From: Iamia sp035575815
GTDB taxonomy: Bacteria > Actinomycetota > Acidimicrobiia > Acidimicrobiales > Iamiaceae
Direction: 5' to 3'
Assembly (NCBI RefSeq): GCF_035575815.1
Contig: NZ_DATLXO010000102.1
Coordinates: 1-64,000 of the forward strand
DNA length: 64,000 nt
Both the position numbers and the translations under genes were made by a program. This document shows, in pieces, positions 51,072 to 59,999 of the stretch (position 1 is its first letter; every line of letters starts with the position of its first letter). Under the pieces are notes generated by a model. It saw only the letters and a program-made list of their open reading frames with translations, was not told the origin of the DNA and searched no databases.

Positions 51072-52160
51072 GTGAAGTTCCGTTGCGAACGTGACGACCT
51101 GGTCGAGGCCCTGGGCACCGCGGGTCGCGCCGTGGCCAACCGGGGTGGGGCGCTGCCCGTCCTCTCGGGTGTCCGCCTCGAGCTCGAGGGCGACACCCTC
51201 CGGCTCACCGGCAGCGACCTCGACCTGACCATCTCGGTCACCACCACGGTCGCCGGCGAGTCGAACGGTGTCGCGGTGGTGCCGGCCAAGATCGCCTCGG
51301 ACGTGGTGCGGTCCCTCGACTCTGGCCGCGTGGAGATCGTCGTCGAGGACGACGAGGCCCAGATCACCTCCGGGCGCTTCGCCTCGTCGATCCGCCTCCT
51401 GCCCGCCGATGAGTTCCCCCGCCTGGCCAGCCCGGCCGAGAACGCCGTCACCCTCGACGCCGGTGACCTCTCCTCTGCCCTGTCGCAGGTGGTCCCGGCG
51501 GCGAGCTCCGACGACGCCCGCCCGATCCTCACCGGTGTGCTCATGGCCGCCGAGGGCAACGGCCTGCGCCTGGTGGCCACCGACTCCTACCGCCTGGCGG
51601 TCCGCGACCTCGAGGGCAGTGCCGTGCTCGATGAGGGCCAGACCGTCCTGGTGCCGTCCCGGGCGCTCCGTGAGCTGGTCCGCGCCCTGGGTGACGGCGA
51701 GGTCACCCTGCGCCTCGGTGAGCGCGAGGCCACCTTCGAGGTCGGCTCGACCCGGGTGACCACCCGCTTGATCGAGGGCGAGTTCCCGAACTACCGGGGT
51801 CTCATCCCGTCGACCTACCCGAACCGCATGGTCGTGTCGCGCGAGGCGCTGGGCGACGCTGTGCGCCGCGTGCGCCTGATGGCTCGCGAGGCCACGCCCG
51901 TCCGGCTCACCATGAGCGCGGAGGGCCTCGAGCTCGACGCTGTCACCCAGGACATCGGCCAGGCCCGCGAGTCCGTCGACGCGACCTTCGACGGCACCGA
52001 GCTCACGGTGGGCTTCAACCCCGACTACCTGCTCGACGGGATCGAGGTCGCCCCAGGCGAGGAGATCACCCTCGAGACCACCGACGCCAACAAGCCGGCC
52101 GTCCTGCGCTCGGTCGACCGCGGCGACTTCCTGTACCTGTTGATGCCGGTGCGGATCTGA
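51072..52160 (+). CDS. dnaN: DNA polymerase III beta subunit (sliding clamp)
   Basis: 362 residues of three repeated clamp domains: MKFRCERDDLVEALGTAGRA, VLMAAEGNGLRLVATDSYRL and the end FLYLLMPVRI, a typical DnaN C-terminus. It encircles DNA and tethers polymerase. GTG start with AAAGGGAG upstream. Confidence 0.97.
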   Translation: MKFRCERDDLVEALGTAGRAVANRGGALPVLSGVRLELEGDTLRLTGSDLDLTISVTTTVAGESNGVAVVPAKIASDVVRSLDSGRVEIVVEDDEAQITSGRFASSIRLLPADEFPRLASPAENAVTLDAGDLSSALSQVVPAASSDDARPILTGVLMAAEGNGLRLVATDSYRLAVRDLEGSAVLDEGQTVLVPSRALRELVRALGDGEVTLRLGEREATFEVGSTRVTTRLIEGEFPNYRGLIPSTYPNRMVVSREALGDAVRRVRLMAREATPVRLTMSAEGLELDAVTQDIGQARESVDATFDGTELTVGFNPDYLLDGIEVAPGEEITLETTDANKPAVLRSVDRGDFLYLLMPVRI

Positions 52161-52200
52161 GGCCGGCGCTCCTCGCCCCCGACCAGGGGCAGCGGCCCTG

Positions 52201-53280
52201 ATGCAGCTGGACCGCGTCTGGCTCACGGACTTCCGCAGCTACGTGACGGCCGAGGTGGCGCTCGCACCAGGGCTCACCGCCGTCATCGGCGCCAACGGGC
52301 AGGGCAAGAGCAACCTGCTCGAGGCCATCGGCTGGCTGGGAGGGCTGCGGTCGTTTCGCGCCGCACCCACCGAAGCCCTCGTCAGGGTCGGGGCCGAGCG
52401 GGCGGTGGTGCGGGGCGAGGGACGCCGAGCGGAGCGCTCGCTGCTGATCGAGTGTGAGATTACGCCGGGGGGCCGCAGCCGCACGTTGCTCAACCGTCAG
52501 CCGGTACGACGGGCGCGCGACGGGCTCGACTCGCTCCGAGCCGTCGTGTTCGCCCCTGACGACCTGGAGCTGGTGAAGGGGGCACCGGCGGAGCGGCGGC
52601 GCTTCCTCGACGATCTTCTGGTGGCCCTCGATCCCCGCCTCGACGCGGTGCGCTCGGACCTCGAGCGGATCCTCCGCCAACGCTCGGCCCTGCTCAAGCA
52701 GGCGAGGGGGCGGCTGACGCCCGAGGTCGAGGCGACCCTCGACGTCTGGGACGCCCGCCTGGCGAGCACGGGGGAGGCCCTCGCCGACGCGCGCGCCGCG
52801 GCGGTGCACGACCTGGGCCCGGTGGTGACCACCGCGTACGCGGACCTGGCCGGTGGCGGCGAGGTCGCGCTCACCTACGCCCCGCCGTGGCGCGACGGGG
52901 GCTTGCTGGCTGCGCTGCACGAGGCCCGGGACGACGAGCTGCGTCGGGGTGTCAGCCTCGTGGGCCCCCACCGCGACGAGCTGTCCCTCGCCCTCGCCGG
53001 CCTGCCGGCCCGCACCCACGCCTCCCAGGGCGAGCAGCGCAGCATCGCCCTGGCCCTCCGGCTCGCCGCCGCCCGGCTCCTCGCCTCGGTGCTCGACACC
53101 CCGCCGCTGCTGCTGCTCGATGACGTCTTCTCCGAGCTCGACCCCGGACGCTCGGCGGCCCTCCTGACCCATCTCCCACCGGGTCAGACGGTCATCACGA
53201 CGGCGACGGGCCTGCCTCCCGGAACCGCGCCCGAGGTGCTCCTGCGCGTCGCCGCCGGCGAGATCGGGCCGGTGACATGA
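52201..53280 (+). CDS. recF: DNA replication and repair protein RecF
   Basis: 359 residues. N-terminal MQLDRVWLTDFRSYVTAEV, Walker A VIGANGQGKSNLLEAIGWL, ABC signature SQGEQRSIALALRLAA and Walker B LLLLDDVFSELDPGR. It loads RecA at gaps. Its stop overlaps the next ATG (ATGA). Confidence 0.95.
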   Translation: MQLDRVWLTDFRSYVTAEVALAPGLTAVIGANGQGKSNLLEAIGWLGGLRSFRAAPTEALVRVGAERAVVRGEGRRAERSLLIECEITPGGRSRTLLNRQPVRRARDGLDSLRAVVFAPDDLELVKGAPAERRRFLDDLLVALDPRLDAVRSDLERILRQRSALLKQARGRLTPEVEATLDVWDARLASTGEALADARAAAVHDLGPVVTTAYADLAGGGEVALTYAPPWRDGGLLAALHEARDDELRRGVSLVGPHRDELSLALAGLPARTHASQGEQRSIALALRLAAARLLASVLDTPPLLLLDDVFSELDPGRSAALLTHLPPGQTVITTATGLPPGTAPEVLLRVAAGEIGPVT

Positions 53281-53678
53281 TCCGCGAACGCCGAGGGCGC
53301 CGGTCGGGGCCGATGACCCGAACGGCGATCCGCGAGACTGGCTCTGTGCCGTATGAGCCGCTGACGACCGGGGACGGTCGCGCGCCACGTCCCAGCCGCC
53401 TGGGTGAGACCCTCGACCGGGTGCTGGCCGGGCTGGGCTCCCCGCCGGCATCGACGATGGAGGTCGTCGACCGGGCCTGGCCCGACCTGGTGGGGCCGGT
53501 CGCGGCGGAGGCCCTGCGCCCGGTCGCCATACGGGACGGCACCCTCGTCGTCAGCGCGGTCGACCCGGTGTGGACCGGCCAGGCCCGCTGGCTCGAAGCA
53601 ACGGTGGTCGAGGGCCTGATCCCGTTGCTCGGGGCCGGGGTCGTGACCTCGCTCGTGGCCCGCCACGCGGCGCCTTGA
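53277..53678 (+). CDS. DUF721 (DciA-like) protein
   Basis: 133 residues with LGETLDRVLAGLGSPPAS and WPDLVGPVAAEALRPVAI, the DUF721 pattern found between recF and gyrB in actinobacteria (Rv0004 type). Members of this family (DciA) bind the replicative helicase in bacteria without DnaC, so helicase loading is a plausible role. Coupled to recF. The N-terminal 20 residues are basic. Confidence 0.85.
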   Translation: MIRERRGRRSGPMTRTAIRETGSVPYEPLTTGDGRAPRPSRLGETLDRVLAGLGSPPASTMEVVDRAWPDLVGPVAAEALRPVAIRDGTLVVSAVDPVWTGQARWLEATVVEGLIPLLGAGVVTSLVARHAAP

Positions 53679-53907
53679 GCCTCGCCACAGCAGTGCGAGC
53701 GGCCCCTCGCCGACCGGCGCCGGGGAGCTCAGATGCACCTCGGCGTCGCACCCTCCTGGTAGGCTCTCCACCATCGTGATCGCCTGTTTCCGCAAGGGTT
53801 CCGCCACCACGCGGGCCCGGGCGGAGCGGACCACCGACAGGCCCTCCGGGCTCTCTTCCCCCCTCGTGAGCACCCCGCTCTCCACCCCTCACTGAGAGGT
53901 CGCGCCC
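53679..53907 (+). promoter_or_regulatory. gyrB upstream region
   Basis: 229 bases without a gene. TAGGCT at 53760-53765 is a possible -10 box, giving a leader of about 135 bases. GTGAGCACCCCGC-type repeats and a purine-rich stretch are present but no clear ribosome-coupled ORF. Confidence 0.35.
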
Positions 53908-55833
53908 GTGTCGCAGACCACCGCTGCTTACTCCGCCAGCTCCATGACGATCCTCGAGGGCCTCGCGCACGTCCGCAAGCGGCCCGGGATGTACATCGGG
54001 GGCACCGGCATCTCCGGTCTGCACCACCTGGTGTGGGAGGTCGTCGACAACTCCGTCGACGAGGCCATGGCCGGCCACTGCGACCTGATCGACGTCACGC
54101 TCCTGGCTGACGGCGGGTGTCGCGTGGTCGACAACGGGCGCGGCATCCCCACCGACGTGCACCCGGAGTTCAAGCTGACCGGCGTCGAGATCGCCCTGAC
54201 CAAGCTCGGGGGCGGCGGAAAGTTCGGTGGCGATGGCTACAAGGTGTCCGGCGGCCTCCACGGGGTGGGCGTGTCGGTCGTCAACGCCCTCTCCAGTCGG
54301 GTGATCGTGCAGGTCGACCGCAGCGGCCAGCGCCATGAGATCGAGTTCGCCGACGGTGGGGCCAAGAAGACCAAGCTCACCGTCGTCGGTCACGCCCCTC
54401 GGGGCCGCACCGGCACCACCGTCACGTTCTGGCCCGACGAAGGCGTCTTCGAGGCCACCGAGTTCGTGGCCCGCACGATGCTCGAGCGCTTCCAGATGAT
54501 GGCCTTCCTCAACAAGGCGCTCGAGATCCGCTTCACCGATCACCGCGAGGGCCACGACCCGGAGCCGGTCATCTACCAGTACGCCGGCGGCATCATCGAC
54601 TTCGTCAAGCACGTCAACGCCACCAAGACCCCGCTCTTCACACGGGTCGGCTACTTCGAGCAGAACGAGGACACCCACGAGGTCGAGCTGGCGTTCCAGT
54701 GGAACGAGGGTTACCAGACCGACGGACTGCACAGCTTCGCCAACGGCATCGCCACCATCGAGGGCGGTACCCACGAGGAGGGCTTCCGGGCTGCCCTCAC
54801 CACGGTGCTGAACAAGTACGCCCGGGCCAAGGGCCACCTCAAGGAGAAGGACCTGAACCTGGGCGGCGAGGACGTCCGCGAGGGTCTCACCGGCATCATC
54901 TCGGTGCGCCTCCGCGACCCGCAGTTCGAAGGTCAGACCAAGGCCAAGCTGGGCAACCCCGAGATCAAGACGCTGGTGCAGCGGGCCACCAACGAGAAGA
55001 TGGCCGATTGGTTCGAGGAGCACCCGACCGAGGCCAACAAGATCGTCAAGAAGGCCGTCAACGCCCAGCGGGCCCGCGCCGCGGCGCGCCAGGCCCGCGA
55101 CGCCACCCGCCGCAAGTCGGCCCTCGACGGCGCCGGCATGCCCGACAAGCTCCGTGACTGCTCGAGCCGCAACCGCGACGAGTGCGAGCTGTTCATCGTC
55201 GAGGGTGACTCCGCCGGCGGCTCGGCCACCAGTGCCCGCGACCCGCGGGTCCAGGCCATCCTCCCGATCCGCGGCAAGATCCTCAACGTCGAGCGGGCCC
55301 GCCTCGACAAGATGCTCAAGAACAACGAGATCCAGGCCCTCATCGCCGCCATCGGCGCCGGCTTCGCCGAGGAGTTCGACGTCACCAGGTCCCGCTACGA
55401 CCGGGTCATCCTGCTGTGCGACGCCGATGTCGACGGCAGCCACATCCGCACCCTGCTGCTCACCTTCTTCTTCCGCCACATGAAGGACCTGGTCGAGCAG
55501 AACCACGTCTACATCGCCCAGCCCCCGCTGTACTCGACGGTCGTGGGCAAGGAGAAGGCGTACCTGAAGGACGAGGCGGCCAAGGACGCCTTCGTTGCCG
55601 CCAACCCTGGGCACAAGAAGGAGTTCGCCCGGCTGAAGGGCCTGGGCGAGATGGACTGGCAGGAGCTCAAGGCCACCACCATGGACTCCGCCTCGCGCAC
55701 CCTCCTGCAGGTCACCGTCGAGCAGGCGGCCAACGCCGATGCGGTGGTGTCCACCCTCATGGGCGACGACGTCGACGCTCGCAAGACCTTCATCCAGACC
55801 AACGCCAAGGACGTGCGCTTCCTCGACATCTGA
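53908..55833 (+). CDS. gyrB: DNA gyrase subunit B
   Basis: 641 residues. ATPase part: HVRKRPGMYIGGTG, VVDNGRGIPTDVHPE, SGGLHGVGVSVVNALS. TOPRIM: IVEGDSAGGSATSARD and LLCDADVDGSHIRTLLLTFF. C-terminus DVRFLDI. It drives ATP-dependent negative supercoiling with GyrA. GTG start at 53908. gyrA follows 43 bases later. Confidence 0.98.
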   Translation: MSQTTAAYSASSMTILEGLAHVRKRPGMYIGGTGISGLHHLVWEVVDNSVDEAMAGHCDLIDVTLLADGGCRVVDNGRGIPTDVHPEFKLTGVEIALTKLGGGGKFGGDGYKVSGGLHGVGVSVVNALSSRVIVQVDRSGQRHEIEFADGGAKKTKLTVVGHAPRGRTGTTVTFWPDEGVFEATEFVARTMLERFQMMAFLNKALEIRFTDHREGHDPEPVIYQYAGGIIDFVKHVNATKTPLFTRVGYFEQNEDTHEVELAFQWNEGYQTDGLHSFANGIATIEGGTHEEGFRAALTTVLNKYARAKGHLKEKDLNLGGEDVREGLTGIISVRLRDPQFEGQTKAKLGNPEIKTLVQRATNEKMADWFEEHPTEANKIVKKAVNAQRARAAARQARDATRRKSALDGAGMPDKLRDCSSRNRDECELFIVEGDSAGGSATSARDPRVQAILPIRGKILNVERARLDKMLKNNEIQALIAAIGAGFAEEFDVTRSRYDRVILLCDADVDGSHIRTLLLTFFFRHMKDLVEQNHVYIAQPPLYSTVVGKEKAYLKDEAAKDAFVAANPGHKKEFARLKGLGEMDWQELKATTMDSASRTLLQVTVEQAANADAVVSTLMGDDVDARKTFIQTNAKDVRFLDI

Positions 55834-55876
55834 GGAGCCGCGCACCCTGACCCCGACCTGACGAGGCGACCTCACC

Positions 55877-58381
55877 ATGGCTGACGACGAGCTCCCCCCC
55901 GACGACGGCGGCCTCCCCGGCCTGCCCACCGACGGCACCCGCACCGCCCACGGCCTGATCGAGCCCATCGAGATCGAGGAGGAGATGGAGCGGTCGTTCC
56001 TCGACTACTCCATGTCGGTCATCGTCTCGCGGGCCCTGCCCGATGTCCGCGATGGGCTCAAACCGGTGCACCGGCGGATCCTCTGGGGGATGTACGACGT
56101 CGGGGCCCGCCCCGACCGGCCCTTCATGAAGTGCGCCCGCGTCACCGGCGAGGTGATGGGCAAGTACCACCCCCACGGCGACGGCTCGATCTACGACGCC
56201 CTGGTCCGCATGGCCCAGCCGCACTCGTTGCGTCACCCGCTCGTGGCCGGCCACGGCAACTTCGGCTCACCCGATGACGGCCCGGCGGCGGCGCGCTACA
56301 CCGAGTGCCGCCTTGCCCCCCTGGCCCTGGCCATGCTGGCCGACATCGACGAGGACACCGTCGACTTCGCCGACAACTACTCCGGTGAGTTCAGCGAGCC
56401 GACGGTGCTGCCCAGCCGCTTCCCCAACCTGCTGGTGAACGGCAACCAGGGCATCGCGGTGGGCATGGCCACCAACATCCCGCCCCACAACCTGGGCGAG
56501 ATCATCGACGCCACGACCTACCTGATCGACAACCCCGACGCCACCGCCGAGGACCTGGTCAACACCCAGATCGTCAAGGGCCCCGACTTCCCGACCGGCG
56601 CCCTCATCCTGGGGCGCTCGGGCATCATCGAAGCCCAGCTCACCGGCCGCGGCTCCATCCGCATGCGGGCGGTGGCCGAGATCGAGGAGTCGGCGCGCGG
56701 CGGCGACAAGATCGTCATCACCGAGCTGCCGTACCAGGTCGGCCCCCGCAACGTGCTGGCCAAGATCAGCGAGCTGGTGGCGTTGAGGGAGATCGAGGGC
56801 ATCTCCGACGCCAACGACGAGTCCTCGGGCGGCGAGACCCGCATCGTGGTCACCCTCAAGCGTGACGCGCCGGCGCTCATCGTGCTCAACAACCTCTACA
56901 AGCGCACACCTCTGCAGACCTCGTTCGGCGTCAACACCGTGGCCCTCGTCGACGGCGTGCCCCGCACCCTCAGCCTCCGCGACGCGCTGCACCACTACGT
57001 CCGCCACCAGGTCGATGTCATCACCCGGCGTTCGGAGTACCGGCTCCGCAAGGCGCGCGACCGCGCCCACATCGTCGAAGGCCTGCTGCGCGCCCTCGCC
57101 CTCATCGACGAGATCATCGCCACCATCCGAGCGTCGGACGACAAGGCCGCCGCCAACGTGGCCCTCCAGGCCGAGCCGTTCTCCTTCAGCGAGGTGCAGG
57201 CCGAGTACATCCTCACCATGCAGCTCCACCGCCTGACCCGCCTGGGCCGGGCTGAGCTGGAGGCCGAGATGGAGGAGCTCCAGCGCCGCATCGCCGAGCT
57301 GGAGGCGATCCTCGGCGACGAACGGGTGCTCTTCGACGTCATCAAGTCCGAGCTGGCCGAGATCCGCGCCAAGCACGTCAACCCGCGCCGATCGAAGGTC
57401 ACCTTCGACCCGGGCGAGATGAACCTCGAGGACCTCATCGACGACGAGGACCTCATCGTCACGATGTCGGCCAAGGGCTACGTGAAGACGGTGTCGTTCG
57501 ATGCCTTCCGGAGCCAGGGTCGCGGCGGGCGCGGCGTGTCGGGGGCGAACCTCCGCGACGAGGACTACATCGCCCACATCGTGAGCACCACCGCCCACGC
57601 CTACCTGCTCTTCTTCTCGAACCTCGGGCGCGTGTACCGCTTGAAGGCCCACGAGATCCCGATGAAGGAGCGCACGGCGCGCGGCACCGCCATCGTCAAC
57701 CTGTTGCCGTTGCAACCCGACGAGAAGATCCAGGCCATCATCGACACGCGCGACTACGAGTCGAACCAGTACCTGTTCTTCGCCACCCGCAAGGGCCAGG
57801 TGAAGAAGACCCGCTTCACCGAGTACGACTCGTCGCTGCGGGCCGGGCTCAAGGCCATCAACCTGCGCGAGGGCGACGAGCTGGTCAAGGTCATCCCACT
57901 CAACGACGACGACCAGATCTTCATGGTCAGCCGCAGCGGCATGACCATCCGCTTCACCCAGGACGACGTCCGGCCCATGGGGCGCTCGACCGCCGGGGTG
58001 CGCGGCATGCGCATGAAGGAGGGTGACGAGGTCGTGTCCTGCGATGTCGCCCGCGACGACACCGCCATCCTGATCGTCACCGACGCGGGGTACGGCAAGC
58101 GCACCCAGCTCGACCGGTTCAACACCCAGGGACGGGGGGGCCAGGGCGTGCGGGGAATCCGGCTCACGGCCAAGAAGGGCCACGTGGTGGCTTCGTTCAT
58201 GGTGGCCATCGACGACGAGATCTTCGTGATCGCGTCCGGGGGGGTGGTCATCCGCATGGGTGTCCGCAACATCTCCTCGCAGGGGCGCGACGCCACCGGG
58301 GTGCGGGTGATGAACCTCGACGCCAAGCAGACCGTGGCTGCGGTCGCACCGGTGCTCGGCACCGAAGAGGTCGTGGGCTAG
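55877..58381 (+). CDS. gyrA: DNA gyrase subunit A
   Basis: 834 residues. Catalytic Tyr141 in GPAAARYTECRL; winged-helix part KPVHRRILWGM; beta-pinwheel domain with GyrA box QGRGGQGVRG (C-terminal half). The quinolone site reads HPHGDGSIYD, with Gly103 where E. coli has Ser83. It breaks and rejoins DNA with GyrB. Confidence 0.98.
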   Translation: MADDELPPDDGGLPGLPTDGTRTAHGLIEPIEIEEEMERSFLDYSMSVIVSRALPDVRDGLKPVHRRILWGMYDVGARPDRPFMKCARVTGEVMGKYHPHGDGSIYDALVRMAQPHSLRHPLVAGHGNFGSPDDGPAAARYTECRLAPLALAMLADIDEDTVDFADNYSGEFSEPTVLPSRFPNLLVNGNQGIAVGMATNIPPHNLGEIIDATTYLIDNPDATAEDLVNTQIVKGPDFPTGALILGRSGIIEAQLTGRGSIRMRAVAEIEESARGGDKIVITELPYQVGPRNVLAKISELVALREIEGISDANDESSGGETRIVVTLKRDAPALIVLNNLYKRTPLQTSFGVNTVALVDGVPRTLSLRDALHHYVRHQVDVITRRSEYRLRKARDRAHIVEGLLRALALIDEIIATIRASDDKAAANVALQAEPFSFSEVQAEYILTMQLHRLTRLGRAELEAEMEELQRRIAELEAILGDERVLFDVIKSELAEIRAKHVNPRRSKVTFDPGEMNLEDLIDDEDLIVTMSAKGYVKTVSFDAFRSQGRGGRGVSGANLRDEDYIAHIVSTTAHAYLLFFSNLGRVYRLKAHEIPMKERTARGTAIVNLLPLQPDEKIQAIIDTRDYESNQYLFFATRKGQVKKTRFTEYDSSLRAGLKAINLREGDELVKVIPLNDDDQIFMVSRSGMTIRFTQDDVRPMGRSTAGVRGMRMKEGDEVVSCDVARDDTAILIVTDAGYGKRTQLDRFNTQGRGGQGVRGIRLTAKKGHVVASFMVAIDDEIFVIASGGVVIRMGVRNISSQGRDATGVRVMNLDAKQTVAAVAPVLGTEEVVG

Positions 58382-58386
58382 CGCCC

Positions 58387-58411
58387 CGGCCGGCCCCGCG
58401 CGGGCCGGCCG
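58387..58411 (+). terminator. Terminator hairpin behind gyrA
   Basis: CGGCCGGCCC (58387-58396) pairs perfectly with GGGCCGGCCG (58402-58411) around a 5-base loop, five bases after the gyrA stop. Confidence 0.65.
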
Positions 58412-58481
58412 CCTCCACGACCTCCGGGGTCGGATCGCCCACGTCGGGCCGACGAGCCACAGCCCACCCTGGAGGCCCCCC

Positions 58482-58928
58482 ATGGCCAACCCGCCCGCCC
58501 CGCTGCGTGCCCGCCGCACCCGCCCCTTGGTCGCCGTCGTCCCGGAACGGCGCGGCCTGAGCGCGGAGGGAGGCCAGGCCACCCCCCTGGTGGGTGTGGC
58601 GGTGGCGCTGGCCGCAACCGTGGTGCTCGCCCTCGCCACCTACGGCGGACTGGTGGTCGACGCCGCTCGGGCCCGGACCGCGGCCGATGCCGCCGCGCTG
58701 GCCGCGGCGGCCGACGGTCGCGAGGCGGCGGTGCGCCTGGCCGTGGCCAACGGAGGACACCTCGAGTCCTTCGCGCTCGAGGGCCTCGATGTGGTCGTCA
58801 CCGTGCGCGTCGGGCGGGCGTCGGAGTCGGCCCGCGCCCGGCGCGAGGGCACGTGGTGTGACCCCGAGGGCCGGGAGGGGGCCCCCACCTCGTACACTTC
58901 GCCTCCGTGTCCGTCGAGTCCGGGTTAG
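58482..58928 (+). CDS. TadE/TadG-like secreted membrane protein
   Basis: 148 residues. EGGQATPLVGVAVALAATVVL (shown in part), one N-terminal helix, then VVDAARARTAADAAALAAAADGRE (in part), the TadE/G-like pattern. Such proteins are usually pseudopilin-like or part of secretion neighbourhoods. Its end overlaps the next gene by 22 bases. No Tad machinery is nearby. Confidence 0.6.
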   Translation: MANPPAPLRARRTRPLVAVVPERRGLSAEGGQATPLVGVAVALAATVVLALATYGGLVVDAARARTAADAAALAAAADGREAAVRLAVANGGHLESFALEGLDVVVTVRVGRASESARARREGTWCDPEGREGAPTSYTSPPCPSSPG

Positions 58929-59587
58929 GCGCCGCCGTCGACCGACCGGTGGAAGGCCCTTCGAGCCCTCCCACCGCCCGGTCCCGCCAACCGTTGATCG
59001 GCCGCGCCCGGTCGCGACGCGGCGCGCGCGGCGCCCAGCGGGCCGACGCCCTCGCCGATGCCGTCAGCACCCCGGCGTTCAGGGTCATCGGTCGGGGCCG
59101 TCCCCGTCGTCGCGGCCGTCGGGTCAAGCGGGTCGTCCGGCGCATCGAGCTCTGGTCGGTGCTGAAGGTCAGCCTGGTGTTCAACACGGTGATGCTGGGA
59201 GTGGCCCTGGGGTCGATCGCCGTGCTGTGGGGGCTGGCCAACACCACCGGCCTGATCGACGACCTCGAGGGCTTCCTCCGCGACGCCGGCTTCGAGGACT
59301 TCCGGTTCGAAGGTGAACGCATGTTCCGGCAGGTCGCCTTCCTCGGGGCCGTCGCCGCCCTCGCCTTCACCGTCTTCGCCGTCCTCGCCACCGCCTTGGT
59401 CAACCTCATCAGCGAGATCACCGGAGGCATCCGCTTCATCGTCATCGAAGAGATCATCAACGACGACGACGACGACGAGGACGACGACGACGACGGACCG
59501 GCGGGTCCGCCTCGAGGGGCGCCGGCGCCCTCGGCCCCACCGGTCTTTCCCCCGACGGCGCCGCCGAGGCCGGGCCCGAGGTCCTGA
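58907..59587 (+). CDS. DUF3566 membrane protein (gyrA-linked)
   Basis: 226 residues. A basic N-terminus with RRRGRRVKRVVRRIELWS precedes two membrane helices (SLVFNTVMLGVALGSIAVLW; AFLGAVAALAFTVFAVLATA). The tail is acidic (DDDDDEDDDDD) and Pro-rich. DUF3566 follows gyrA in many actinobacteria (Rv0007). Function unknown. GTG start at 58907. Confidence 0.85.
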   Translation: MSVESGLGAAVDRPVEGPSSPPTARSRQPLIGRARSRRGARGAQRADALADAVSTPAFRVIGRGRPRRRGRRVKRVVRRIELWSVLKVSLVFNTVMLGVALGSIAVLWGLANTTGLIDDLEGFLRDAGFEDFRFEGERMFRQVAFLGAVAALAFTVFAVLATALVNLISEITGGIRFIVIEEIINDDDDDEDDDDDGPAGPPRGAPAPSAPPVFPPTAPPRPGPRS

Positions 59588-59665
59588 GCGTCGGGTCGGA
59601 CCCGGGACCTGCCCGAGCATGTGGGTGGCGACGGTCCGAGGGCGGCCGGTAGTGTCGTCCGGCCC

Positions 59666-59739
<74 letters not shown>

Positions 59740-59861
59740 CGAAGCAGTTGGCGCACCCTCGGGGCCATCGGTGGGCATCGCCGTCGTCGGCGCCGCCATG
59801 GTCGCGAGGAACTCCGGGAACGGCCAGCAGGGTCGCTCCCCCGACATCGTGGGAGCCCCCC

Positions 59862-59999
59862 GTGACCCTTCTCCGCCGAGCGCTCGTCGCCCTCGGGCTC
59901 GCCGGCCTGGCCGCCGCCTTCGTGCGGCTGCGCGGCTCGGGGGGAACGCCGCCCCAAACCGGGGGCTGGCGCGAGCTCTCCGGACCTGACCTGCGCTGA
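59862..59999 (+). CDS. Small single-helix membrane protein
   Basis: 45 residues: TLLRRALVALGLAGLAAAFV then a short polar tail GTPPQTGGWRELSGPDLR. GTG start at 59862 with GGGAG six bases upstream. The stop overlaps the next ATG (TGATG), so the two are translated together. Unrecognised, but the coupling and codon use support it. Confidence 0.55.
   Translation: MTLLRRALVALGLAGLAAAFVRLRGSGGTPPQTGGWRELSGPDLR

Noticed and set aside
53551..55968. 805-codon minus frame opposite gyrB
   Set aside because: A mirror of gyrB codon bias; no start site or motif of its own.
56267..58639. 790-codon minus frame opposite gyrA
   Set aside because: Same antisense effect of high-GC codon use over a highly conserved gene.
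59460..59505. GAC-repeat run as a microsatellite locus
   Set aside because: It encodes the acidic tail of the DUF3566 protein in frame; ordinary for the family.
59740..59861. A second tRNA (Ala) after tRNA-Ile, as in mycobacteria
   Set aside because: No cloverleaf or TTCGA T-loop is present in the following bases.
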